From: Lingula anatina
Taxonomy: Eukaryota > Brachiopoda > Lingulata > Lingulida > Lingulidae
DNA: 37,692 bases
NCBI RefSeq assembly: GCF_001039355.2
Contig: NW_019775696.1
Location: forward strand, 119,491-157,182
Reading direction: 5' to 3'
Below, in pieces: positions 9,377-23,300 of this stretch (position 1 is its first letter; every line of letters starts with the position of its first letter). The notes under the pieces are model-generated. The model was given only the letters and a program-made list of their open reading frames with translations. It ran no database searches and was not told the origin of the DNA. Position numbers and translations under genes: made by a program.

Positions 9377-12300
9377 TTAATAAACCTCTTCATGATGCTC
9401 ATATATCATCTTGGATGTCTTGTTTCTCTCAAAGCAGGCCTTGGCCACCGACTTCACCATTTGAGGTGGTCCGTAGGAAAACACGCCTATTCTCTTTACC
9501 TGGAGGTAAAATGGAAACGTGTTTACCATTCATGAACAGCCAAGACCCAATCTTGATACTTCAAGTTATGATAATTCCCAACGTTATCTCAAAGTAATAT
9601 TCTGTACATTCTGTGCAAGTTTACAATAAGTATCAGGGTTATAACTACTTAAATATTTTGAACCAAACATTTATTTATTTATCACAGGGAAACATCAAAA
9701 TCAGAATAAATAAGACGTACACTACTACAGTTGTAATAAATCGGACCTAATGGTTTCGCTTATCTTCATATGTTAACTACAGCATGTGAATATGGATCTA
9801 TTTTCAAAGTACAAGTGCAGACGAAGACACAGTTAAAGTGCTGATAAGTAAATAGATGAAAATATAAGTTTACCGAGCTATGATTCTTTCCCACACTTTT
9901 CAGAAGTAAGTCAAAGTTCGGATGGCCGAAGTACAGTGGAGACTGAAGTCCCATCAGTAGACTGCGACCAGATACACGGATGAAGTGTCTCTCGCACAGA
10001 TACTGAAAGAATGGGAAAATAATGATGAAATCTCAGTAATCTTTCAGTACTTTGTCATGAAAACCACACCTGGCTACGGGTAAGGCTATAACGGTGTACA
10101 GTAGGTCTGTGAGGATCGTGTCATTCTTATACGTTATGTGTGTTTTCATATTACTCAAATCATTATATCGGTATCCTTATATCGTTTGAATTCTTTCCAT
10201 TGTTGATAACGAGATAAAGCAAAATGTGACGAACTAAATCAAATTCTAAGGTAGTATGTCTAGTTTTGGATTATTAAAGAAATAAAGCAAAAAAATTACC
10301 CACCAAAAACAAAAACTAGTAATCTATAACTTCGTTAAAGTAGTTTTAAATCGACGCATTAAATTTTTGGAAAATTTAATCTCAGATCAGCTGACAATAA
10401 ACTGAAAACAATAAAATATCAAAACTGATAATAAACAGACCATAATTCAGACCCTAACTCACCATTAGCAATGTGCGGAGGTCATATTTCTTATAGAAGC
10501 GTGTAATAAACAGACTGATGTGGACCAGAGCCTGCAGGTCGTGTTCCTCTACCTCTCGTATGATATCAATCATCCATTCAAACTGGTGCTGGTCGGTTGA
10601 CACCCACACAAAGTAGATCTGGAATTGCTTTACAATTTTAATCAAAATGTGTAATCAAACAATGATATTAAATTATATAGATCAAATTAAAACCAAGTAT
10701 TTGTGGAGCTTTTCGACCTACATTTCACAGCAAACGGACTATTGGATTCAGTGCACTATTTATGCATTTTAATTTTAACTAAAATTGTTATATTGTTATG
10801 TAGTTTTGTGATAACATTTTTCTGTCAGTACGTACTGATAGTGGTCGTTTTATCGCCATATCCAATACTTCATAATATAATTTTTTTCAAACAATCAGAA
10901 TTTGGGAGAATGATATTCTACTTCGGAAACCCAATGTATTCTGAGAAATTTAGCCTGAACAGAAAGGTCAGAAGAGAAGACCCCAGTGGAGAGTTGACTG
11001 CACAGTTTCAATACGAGCACCTATGCCAGTATGTTTTATACCTATGCAACTATGACAGTGTGTTGTCATCACCTTAGTACAGCTAATCCTTCCATCGGTC
11101 TGGGCCAGGAAAATGATGTGTTTCAGGATCGAGGCAAATGGCGTCACGCCGATCCCGCCCCCCACCATCACAGTGACATCATAGTTAGACCAATCCTGGG
11201 ACGCACTGCCAAAGGGACCGTCGATGTAAACCTAAATATCCGAAAAAAATTTTTCTTCTTTTTGAAAATTCGGTTTTTTTTAATCAAACCAGTCTAAAGC
11301 TTCAAGAAAGTTGCCAATAATGAAATGGACCATTCTTCATCATTTTTCATTTCGCACTGGTCATGCATCTCTGCATAAGTTATCAATTATATTTTGACTA
11401 AACAATCACAATTGTGAGAGAAGAGAGCGACGGAATGGCAACAGAAAATTTGAAGGGCATAACAACAAACTTCAGTCAATACTTCAGAATCTTTTAAATC
11501 TCAAGTCCTAACCCCGTCAACGTCCTACCTGTCTCAGGGACTGCTGCACATTACTAGGATCAAAAATTTTCTTCACTTTCCGCGTCCAAGGACCAACCGC
11601 TGTACACCTTCAGCGTTTCCTCGTGCGGTGCCGAGCCGATGGTGATCGGGTGGTACTCGAATTCGTTGTACCCCTTGATGGCAAGTCGTATCCACTCCCC
11701 GGCTTTAAAACTGAACCCTGTTGGCTTGTGGATCTCAAGAAATGTCACGTCTGAAGTGAAAGGTGGTTGTGCATATAGGAAAGAAATTTTTATTTAGATA
11801 TAGATTCCAATAAAATATAAAATATAAAATATCATTCAGAATTCAAAGACTTTTGACAGACTAAGAAAACACGTTTACTGACAGGATAAAAAACTACAAT
11901 AGTACAAATCCCCAAAAAGTGCAAATCTACATGTAACAATAGATTAATTGTAATTGGTTGAATTTATTGTGGTGATTGTATTGAAATCAGACACTTATAG
12001 AATTAGACCCATAACTAAAATGATAAATGATAAACGGTTAACATCTGAAAATTTATGTAAGCCGCTTTGGTGAAATTATGCAACGCTCTGTGCTGTTTAA
12101 TATTAAGCCATCAAAACTGACAATATGAAATAAATGAGTATAGTATATTACATACCAGACGGTAATATATCGGAGCGTATGACGTCCACTGGATGGGAAA
12201 ACCTGCTTAGGCTGACTGTTTTATCCAGGACAAAGAGCAAAGCTGGTCCCAAGAAGAAAAAATAAAACCAAGGCTCCTGGAAATACATGTAACACGCTAT

Positions 12301-15300
12301 TAATTTACGCTAGGCGAAAGGGCAGCTCAAAAGATAACTGCAAATATACATTTTAAAAGGTAGCCCTGACTGGCAATCATTTGTCATAACCTGCTGCAAA
12401 AGACGAAATACACAATTTTAGGGATGACCGTTTTCCGCATTAGCATGGGATATTTGCCACGATTCGAGTTCAACATGAACAAAAATCTGCAAAAGCCAAC
12501 TTTAATATCAGCTGATAACATGAAGCTTAGATATGCAGGAACTACGCTGTGAGTGTTTATCATGGTAATTTGCATGACGTGCCATATTTATGTTGAACCG
12601 ACGTGCTTTATAATAAAAATGTATACGCAAAAGGCAAGTTAATTTTACTCTCTCACCTGTCGGAGACGGATTAACTTACCTGAACAAGCACTGCACTTCC
12701 ATGCAATATGATAAGCGCATACAAGATGATGTAGAGCTTATGAACTCTCCAGAAGATGTTGTACAACTTCCGGCGTGCCCATGGCAACGCAAACACCGCC
12801 ATGATCCCCATCACACCTGTTAACAATACTCCTGTCATACCTGGAAACACGAAAGCATTTCTTTAGGTATATATATACTTTATTCATTGTATCGTATGCA
12901 TCTACCTGAGTAGATGGAAATGTACAATAGGAATGCAAATATAAATAAATATGAATTATGTTAAATAGTGATATAGTACGACTACTTGTAAGAAAAATAC
13001 AAAACATATTTGGCAGAGCCAAAATGGCTCTACCTACTCAACTACCAGTTTACTAGTTGGTAATGGGTGCAGCACAGTCCCTTTTTTGGAAGGCTTACCA
13101 TAAATATTTGGCAAGAGCAATAATATGTTCATTCTTCTTACCAGTCATTAGTGTTTTAAATTTATCCATTCTGGTAAGATGCTCAAAGTTACTATGTTGT
13201 TTTTTGTATACTAAATAAAGATCATATCGGAGGTCTGTATAAAGGGGGCACGACACTAGGAAATGGATTTCATCTTCTATTTCGCCAGAATGGCACTTTT
13301 TGCAAATTCTGTCTGCTTGGGGAATTTTTTCATGTCTACCTGTTTCAATACCTAGGTTGTGTGCACTTTTGCGGAATCTGGTTAAAGTGGTGCATTTATC
13401 TCTATCTTTAATTGTATCTAAGTATCTTTCCTTCACACATTTGTTCTTGTATTGACAATAAACTTGTAATTTGGACTTGGTGTTGGTTATGTCTCTCTGC
13501 CATTCTTGTGTTATTCTGTCCCTGATTCTTTCCCTAAACTGCTGGATAAAGTTTTTATCATATCTTTGGGCTAGCCACACATCACCAAAGCCATTCTCAA
13601 AAAGTATTTGTCTCACACCTTCGCACCATGACATGTCTCCCTGCTTTATCTCTGTAAGATTGGATGTGTTTAAAAGTTTGTAATTTTCTATTTCATCCAG
13701 GTAGGCCTGTTTCAACAAACTTTTATCTTCCGAGTTTAATATTTTTTGCCAAAATTTTATAAGTTGTGTTTAGATTTTAAAGAATACTGGTAGCCTACCG
13801 AGTTTTCCTCTGACAGCTTGGTTTGTAGTTTTAGAATGTACACCTAGAAGTTCTTTACAAAAGCGTAAATGGATTTTTTCTACCGGAGATTTGTCGGTGA
13901 TTCTTGAGGAGTCCCAAACTTCAACAGCATATGTAGCCACCGGTATGATCAGAGTGTCAAATAGTTTTCTTTAAGTGAGGATGATATATTACTACAGAGT
14001 GGCATATAACTTTTCAGACTAAAAAGAGCTTTCTGTGCCCTTTCGTATAAGTTCAATTGAGCAGCTGTGAAATTACCTGATCTTGTAAAGAGAATACCAA
14101 TACTGCACCTGGTTGTTCAGTACCTTTCCCTTGCTATTGAAGATAATAATTTTTGTTTTTGAAAGATTTATAGAGAGTCTCCATGTAAAACAGTAAGCTT
14201 CAATACAATTAAGACTGTACTGTAAACCGGAGGCACTAGTTGACAGCAGTACAAGATCGTCCGCGTAGAAGAGACCTGTGACGGGTTTGTTGTTAATTAT
14301 GGGAGAATCGCTTTTGGCATCATCATATATATAGGTATTTTCTTATCATCGCTTTGAAACTCTGTGACACTTCCCAAACTTAATAATTTTTTATGTTCTA
14401 TTTAAAATAGGATATAAAATAATCAACGCTGTCTTACCCGTCACTGTTCCCAACAAATAGAACTGGAACGTATGGAGAAATGTGGAACTGAAAAGATAAA
14501 CAAATATTTATCTCGTTTTGTTGGCTAACTGACTTTAATAACAATGTCAAATTCACTTTTATAAAAACTCTATATATTTTAGTACATGTAATTCATCCAA
14601 AAATTAAACTCATCATGAGTTGTACTCTTACCTGTAATAAATGGTATTGGAAAAGACGCACTTCACGAAAAACGGCGGTTGAATGGTAAGATGGTAGAAG
14701 TTGAACATGTGACCAACAAAATGGAAGACTGAAATGATAAAATTATACAATAATATAGACGAACAGTTAATTCGAAACACATCGATAATTAAGCAGTGAA
14801 ACAAAAAAATCGTCGAACAAAAAAGACGAGCTAATGCTCAATTTTAAATCTACCCCTATAAAAAAGACGTAAGCACGCTTTTCTCATGAAACTTAAACAT
14901 TTTAATAAGAATTATAATACAACTATAAGAAAGCAGGGCGACGTTACCCGAAATTCCAAACGAAGTCCACCCTACAATCATATGGAAAGTGAACACGTGT
15001 ACATCAGAGGGGATATATGCCGCCACTACAGTGCCCCTCAGTGCATTGATGGTGTTCCTGCACATTGTTAACAGCTGTACTGAGTAGGTCCAGCACATGG
15101 CGGAGGCCGCCCCCCGGGTCAGTGTGATACCATGTCCCACCATACGCCGCAAACCGGCATGCTCAAACTCGATGGCGTAGCCTGCATGGAAAGAGGGGAC
15201 GCCATTAAATATTTCGATGAACAAAACGGCGTTAGATAGAAATTCAAAAGCAAATTATAAAATTGAATTGATTGTTTGCAATGTCTCTATGACTTTACAA

Positions 15301-15675
15301 TTATTAATCTCGGTAATAACAAAAGCCCTAAACAATTATTACTTTTTAATAGAACATCATTACAGGCCAGTGTTCGGATGTGATGAAAATATTGATTATA
15401 GCTAGCAGTACAAAACATTCTGGTAGTTGAGTATTTGGCATCAGTAGATGATAAAATGGATGAAAATAAGATGAAAAGCGCCGTCACGGCAGTTGTCCTT
15501 ACGGTAAGACCTCTCAATGAAGAGGGCGATTGCAATCAAGTAGAAGAAACTGAGGTATATGATGTTCAGGTAGTTATTCTCCATGTGGGTCTGCAGCTCC
15601 AGCAAGGCGTTATAGATCGGGTTCTCATCCGCTGCATTGTGCGATGTTGATACATTAAGGACATCCACTTTGAGG
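9377..15675 (-). other. DUOX: DUOX exons 22-32: NADPH oxidase core
   Basis: Exon 22 (the copy at 15503-15675) to exon 32. The ferric-reductase-type heme core shows the paired histidines: FHMIV with FVGHMF (exons 23-24), and WRVHKLY with IILHGS (exon 26). The FAD site is [13 protein letters not shown] (exon 28), the NADPH site DGPFG and GGGIGVTPF (exon 29), then [12 protein letters not shown] and IIREVEE (exon 30). The last exon has FSYGPPQM where NOX/DUOX proteins have C-G-P, and it ends EEVY rather than the vertebrate ENF. Exon 28 needs a frame correction at 11600/11601 to reach the rest. Confidence 0.92.
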
Positions 15676-18600
15676 CTAGTTTCACTGAAATTATAACGTT
15701 TTCTTCTTATACCCAGTTTTATACTGAAGTGTCTTTCAAATCTGAAACCTTGACTTTCTTATGATAGTTTTGTTTCACATGTTGCTATTGTGTCGTTTTT
15801 TCTCGAAAAATTGAGGATACACGCGCAGTAAAAATAACTTTTAATTACTGTAGTGAAGGTACCATGTAAAATGTATTAACCTTTTCATGATACAAAAGTA
15901 AATAAAAACAACATCATACAACATTTCAACTGCGGAAGGTGTAGGTGACATAAGTATTCCATTCAACTCAAAAATTATACTTTTTGCAAGACAGTAGAGT
16001 GAATCAGTATGCATTACGGTGTCAAGGTACCTTTTCTTGTCACTTTGGCGAGTGATATTAGAAATGTTAGGAGACACGCCCTTGGCGATCGGATCAAATC
16101 CGGATAATAGGCGACCTCGCACGTTTTTTCCTGAAGAGATAACACAAGTAAAATCATTTAGGCGTCTTGTGATTCGGTTAATAATATATTGTGTAAATAG
16201 ATGAGGCATACGATGCTCAAGTATATACAGGGTCCTTCCGATAAAGATATTCGACAAATTAAACACATGAAGAAGGCAACTGGAAGACGACTAAGACGGT
16301 CAACATGTACCTTTTACTTTGGCAAACAATTGACGGAATTCATTGATGTCAAGAAAGGTTTTTCCGCGGAGGCCAGCAGTCTCAAACATTGAGTCAAGGA
16401 GTTCCTGTATCTCGTATGCTTGAATTGGAGAGTCTGAAATATCCGCCATGCTTCTGAAACCCAGAAATACTTTATTGAGCAATTTGATATGATATGAGCT
16501 GTATTAGGTAAATAAATTACTCAACTTCAGGATGAGACATTAATTTGATCCTTGATATCTTGGACCCATAATACAGGCATGATACACTTACGATAGGTCT
16601 AAGACTCAATTGGCATTTGAAATTTTCAATGCTTGAAAGTATTATCTCATTACTTATTGAATCTTTGCCTATTTGGTAACAATACAATGAATAATAATTA
16701 TATTTTCCATGTGATCTCATACCCATCGCGTATGATATAATTATGTTAACTTTTCCGAACTAAGAAAACATCCTGCAATCCATAAAGGCGCACAGTATGT
16801 GTGTGTTTGTATGTGCGTGTGTGTTTTATGTCGTCAACGAATTTTTACACATGCAAAATTATTCAAAAGGATNCTCAGTGCATTGATGGTGTTCCTGCAC
16901 ATTGTTAACAGCTGTACTGAGTAGGTCCAGCACATGGCGGAGGCCGCCCCCCGGGTCAGTGTGATACCATGTCCCACCATACGCCGCAAACCGGCATGCT
17001 CAAACTCGATGGCGTAGCCTGCATGGAAAGAGGGGACGCCATTAAATATTTCGATGAACAAAACGGCGTTAGATAGAAATTCAAAAGCAAATTATAAAAT
17101 TGAATTGATTGTTTGCAATGTCTCTATGACTTTACAATTATTAATCTCGGTAATAACAAAAGCCCTAAACAATTATTACTTTTTAATAGAACATCATTAC
17201 AGGCCAGTGTTCGGATGTGATGAAAATATTGATTATAGCTAGCAGTACAAAACATTCTGGTAGTTGAGTATTTGGCATCAGTAGATGATAAAATGGATGA
17301 AAATAAGATGAAAAGCGCCGTCACGGCAGTTGTCCTTACGGTAAGACCTCTCAATGAAGAGGGCGATTGCAATCAAGTAGAAGAAACTGAGGTATATGAT
17401 GTTCAGGTAGTTATTCTCCATGTGGGTCTGCAGCTCCAGCAAGGCGTTATAGATCGGGTTCTCATCCGCTGCATTGTGCGATGTTGATACATCAAGGACA
17501 TCCACTTTGAGGCTAGTTTCACTGAAATTATAACGTTTTCTTCTTATACCCAGTTTTATACTGAAGTGTCTTTCAAATCTGAAACCTTGACTTTCTTATG
17601 ATAGTTTTGTTTCACATGTTGCTATTGTGTCGTTTTTTCTCGAAAAATTGAGGATACACGCGCAGTAAAAATAACTTTTAATTACTGTAGTGAAGGTACC
17701 ATGTAAAATGTATTAACCTTTTCATGATACAAAAGTAAATAAAAACAACATCATACAACATTTCAACTGCGGAAGGTGTAGGTGACATAAGTATTCCATT
17801 CAACTCAAAAATTATACTTTTTGCAAGACAGTAGAGTGAATCAGTATGCATTACGGTGTCAAGGTACCTTTTCTTGTCACTTTGGCGAGTGATATTAGAA
17901 ATGTTAGGAGACACGCCCTTGGCGATCGGATCAAATCCGGATAATAGGCGACCTCGCACGTTTTTTCCTGAAGAGATAACACAAGTAAAATCATTTAGGC
18001 GTCTTGTGATTCGGTTAATAATATATTGTGTAAATAGATGAGGCATACGATGCTCAAGTATATACAGGGTCCTTCCGATAAAGATATTCGACAAATTAAA
18101 CACATGAAGAAGGCAACTGGAAGACGACTAAGACGGTCAACATGTACCTTTTACTTTGGCAAACAATTGACGGAATTCATTGATGTCAAGAAAGGTTTTT
18201 CCGCGGAGGCCAGCAGTCTCAAACATTGAGTCAAGGAGTTCCTGTATCTCGTATGCTTGAATTGGAGAGTCTGAAATATCCGCCATGCTTCTGAAACCCA
18301 GAAATACTTTATTGAGCAATTTGATATGATATGAGCTGTATTAGGTAAATGAATTACTCAACTTCAGGATGAGACATTAATTTGATCCTTGATATCTTGG
18401 ACCCATAATACAGGCATGATACACTTACGATAGGTCTAAGACTCAATTGGCATTTGAAATTTTCAATGCTTGAAAGTATTATCTCATTACTTATTGAATC
18501 TTTGCCTATTTGGTAACAATACAATGAATAATAATTATATTTTCCATGTGATCTCATACCCATCGCGTATGATATAATTATGTTAACTTTTCCGAACTAA

Positions 18601-20353
18601 GAAAACATCCTGCAATCCATAAAGGCGCGCAGTATGTGTGTGTTTGTATGTGCGTGTGTGTTTTATGTCGTCAACGAATTTTTACACATGCAAAATTATT
18701 CAAAAGGATAGCAAATGAATTTTAAAATAGAAATATCTTACTTCACAACGTTAAATAAATCCTCTTTTTTCACAAAGCCTTTTCCAGTGTGATCGTACAT
18801 TTGGAACATCATTGTCAGCTTCTCGTCGTCTGAGCCTAAACACAGATAAATAGCAAATTAAATATACTTACTCATTATTACTTTGTATACATGTAATGGT
18901 GGAACTAAACAATCATGGTTTTTAAACAGATAACGAGTGGTATGTTGACAGAACTGCAAATTTAAATAAACGAAACAAAGTTCTGGTAATAAGAGACATA
19001 TCTTAAAAAATCATATGACCAAGTTTATATGGAAATATATAACTAAAATTATTTCTGAGACATGGAAGAGAACTTACCAAGTATCTTAGTGTTGGCAATT
19101 GGAAAACAAAACCGAGACAACAATTTGTGCAATATTCAATTGATAATAAGCTGTCAGAAAGCACGGATCTCCGCCAAGAAATCTCAATTCTCATTAATTT
19201 TATTATCCAATAAATGAATTGCCGCCCAAACCAAACTGGTTCTAAGTTCCTGAAAATGTTATCATATCCCGTCTGTAAGCTTTGAGTTACTTAGTTACTC
19301 AAACCAACAAAGGCAAAATCATTTATGATCAGTATATCTTTACCTTTTGAAAGTATGATCAATACATCTACGAATTCCTGGAGCGTGATGTAGCCGTGGT
19401 TCTGGGGGTCCGCGATCCTGAAGACATCGACCAAGAAGGAAGCATTCATCTGAAGTGACAGCGCCTCACCTAGCTCTTCCTTCGTGATCTCCATGGCCAG
19501 AAGCTCCATCTCTTTTCTCTCAATTCTCCTTCCCTTCACTTTGTTACCTCCGTGGCTGTGACCATGATCGGTTCGAAATAACTGAAAAGGTTCGTAGCAG
19601 AAATCGTGATTACTTGTGGTAACAAATACTTTTAGCATTAAGAAAATCAGATACGAAAAATTTTCATTTCAAATTCCCTCATTCTTTGCATTCAAGGTAT
19701 TCTGATAAAACACTAGTACTAAGAGGCCGCCATCACTCAGTTTTAAGCGTTTGTAGGCCTTATATGAGAGAGCATACAGGTTTACCTTACCTTTTCAAAA
19801 ACGTCTCGCAAAAACTTCTCAATTTTGACGTTTCTTTTCGCTTTGGTTTCAGCACAAGAAAGCATCTTATTGAATGGTTTATAGTCCTCAATGCAACGCT
19901 TATCATGCCTTTCAGCGACGTCGTGAAGTAACTGAGTCACAAAGTTTCGATCCTCTGGCTTTTCGAAGTACAAAACCTTTAAAAAATGACATGGATTACT
20001 ATAAATTTTCGTGTCAGAAACAACTTAATACTCTAGGCCTGTAACTAACATTTAAAATGGGGTCTTTTTATGAAAAGTGAGCTGACCCCTCAGTTCACAC
20101 AACTTGAGAAATTTCATAAAAACTAGATCAACTTTTGATTCAGAGTGGTCTTTTTTTCCGGCCAAACCGTTGATTTTTTTTTCGAATTTCTTGAAATTCG
20201 TCATCCGGCTCACGGACCTGAAGATAAAATGACCTTAATGCCTTTCAAATTACCAACTCTGGTACCAAATTAAATATCATACCAGATAATTTATGCATCT
20301 ATTTGCACTGTTTATCCATTAATCTTTTTATTATTACTATTATTATTCCTATA

Positions 20354-20386
<33 letters not shown>

Positions 20387-23300
20387 TTAGCTAAATGTTA
20401 TACTCACCAGGTCATATTCGTGAGGAACGTGCAATAACAGCGCCTTTTTACCGTGGTCACTGGAGATCGTCTGCTTCAACTGGGCGAATTTTTGAATTTC
20501 GATCTGACGAAGCTGTGTCCCCTTGGTGTCGAATAGTTGGACAAACGGACCTTCTGTGCTCTCCTGAACATCTAATATTACCCAGCGCCTGCTCTTTGGG
20601 TCAATGTATTCTAACGCTTATGACGAGAGAGAGAGACGAGAGAGAAATAATCCGTACAGTCTTAGTACATTTAGGTATTCAAAGTACCGGGGAATTGTAC
20701 TATACTGTTAACCAATTCCAGTGTGAAAGGGACAAAACTACATTTGAAAAAAAAATGGCGTCAGGTTGACGTATGCGTTATTAAATATGTCAAAACTAGG
20801 CATGGCAGACTATTAAAAATCTACAATATATAATTACCAAGCTCAGCGTTTTGCAGGCGCTCAATACTTTTTTTCTTAGCGGCTCTAGCAAGAGGGCGAG
20901 GGGTTAAGATTAGTGCAGGCTTATCATTGATATAGTAGATGGCCTGTTTTCTCCTATGATCCTTACGACGGCAAATCAACAGGATCTTAATCAGCACGGC
21001 ACACACTAAAAAGATACAGTGCAATGTATTGGATGATTAGAAAAAAGATCGAAATTCAAATTTAAACAAAATTTTAAAACAACGATATATCAATATATTT
21101 CACTTGAGTTTGTTTCTTTCCAAAAATTATTTGACTTTTGTCGAGTAGTAGACTAAGAACTGATATTCTCACCAAAAAACGATAGACGATCAACAAAACT
21201 TAATACGGGTCGCTAATGTTATCACACATAACCCTTCCCCGATAACTTAAAGACAGAACATGTACACTGTAATGACCTAGTATCAAACGAATATATAATT
21301 AACTTTTTTGCAGCTTTCTCTGAAGTCCTTGTTGCTCTGGACTTGCAGTCGTCTGTGGAACTAATTTTGACCACTAAATGCTTTAAGCCGGCGAAAGCCC
21401 GGTGTAATAGGGAATTTAAGAAATGCAAGAACGAGATTGGACTAATCTCAATTCAGTTTTTATCACAAAACAATGGTGAGAAGACATAAGTTACAACTAG
21501 CAAGTTTCGAACATATCATATCCTTAAATCTCACCTATTGGCAGTGCTATCAAACTACATACGATCAGGATGAAAGGCACCTCACTCCCTTGGAAATAAT
21601 CGTACACCTGGTTAGGCCCACATTCCTCCATGTCAGACGCTTCAAGCATCTTCGGCTGCGGACACGGGTCGCCTGACGATGAGAAATATTATTGGTCCTT
21701 GTATACACATAATTGTGTTTAAGTAATAATAAGTTGTTGTGCCTATTTTTAAATTTCAAAATTTTAAAAATTTAAACTTTTCACGTCATTTGTGGTATCA
21801 TACATTGACAGAAAAATCACGTGTGATCATGATTGGCCAACCCTGTAGCCCAAAAGATATTATCCTCTTTACGCTTTGCAATCACTTGGCAAATACACAT
21901 TACCGCCGGTGTAATCACGTGGTTGCCACGTGATCACCACGTGCTATAAATTGCATGAATTTGAAATGGGTGCCTACCATTATGCCAGAAGAACACGTTC
22001 TCCTGTACTTCACCTGGCTGTATATCCGTCACCTTGAGCATGATAGTATACAGTGTCGTGTTCATGATTTCATCTATATCCTCGTCTGTAAACAACCTGA
22101 AAAATACGAGATCTGACTATTATTACTGTGTTACTGACTATTATTATTTTTTAAAATGTTTGCCTCTGTAGCATTGATTGTATTTCAATGAACGTCAAAA
22201 AATAGTCTTCTGATTAAAAAATTTAGCAACTCTGGTTGGTTAAGAGTTGGTTTGTGATGGAAAAAAATGAACGGACAAATATATATTGAAAGATCGATGG
22301 ATCAACAAATGCATAAATGGCTATTCAACTGTCTTATATTTTATTCTTAATATAAATTGTTCTCGGAAAGCAATCATATCGTTGTTTTACCCATTCAATC
22401 GATTCTCAAACCAAAATCGATCGCCGTCTCTGATCCGGATGAACTGATTCCTGATGGCCTCCATGAAGAGAGGTCCGGGTCCAGATGGCCGGCTCTCATA
22501 CAGACCGCCCACCCACAGGTCAAGGTTGTCCAGATTCCCGCCATAAACAGATTTTATTTTCTCAATTACCTATGAGACAAATAAAAGTAAAGCTTCACAT
22601 TGATGCATAACAATACACGTGTATGTATCACGTATTTTCAGCTCTATCATAGGTGAACTTTTACTCACTATTGTTTGTTCAAAGCTCTTAGAATGTCCTT
22701 TGTACAATATACCAGGGGTGACCGAAAAGAATTAAGCCTGACCCAGAAAGTCTCAGAGTAATTTACCGTCTTTTGTATTCTAAGAAATCAGCATTTCCTT
22801 TGTTTATATGTGAAATTTTCACTTCTTGCATGTAAAGTTATGCACAGTATCCAGTAATGTGAGAGAAGAGTAGGTTGTGTCAGAGTAGCGGAATGGACAA
22901 CGTTGGTTTGTCAGGCTCAAAAATTCCTTATAACAACAAAAGAGTTGCCAGGCAACTGTTATCTATTACTTTTATTAAAAGCTGGCAACTTGAGAAACCG
23001 ACCAGATTTTAAATTGTTTCAGTCAACATAGCCAATTCAGCCTTGGGTACCACCCTTGCGTCATTTTGAACGAAAGTTTTTTTTTTTTTTTTTTCAATTT
23101 TCTGATCTTCCATCTGAGCATATGCATCTCTCTCTTACTCTAACCATCCCTCTTTCTTTTTCTCCCTTTCTCTCTCTAACATGTACAAATACTACCCTCT
23201 ACCAGGGCCGCAGTTGTTATTCTATGGATATTTTTGCTGAGGCGAAATGTAATCATGTAATCATAATTGAGATTTCAGCACAGGGTGACAGTACAGAGAT

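Noticed and set aside
15441-18563. Paired small frames repeated in both halves of the duplicated block as separate genes
   Set aside because: They are DUOX exons 20-22 read into their introns, or antisense shadows, duplicated with the block.
22720-23050. Possible small transposon with AAGCCTGAC/GTCAGGCT inverted ends
   Set aside because: The inverted match is short, no target duplication was found and the ends cannot be defined.
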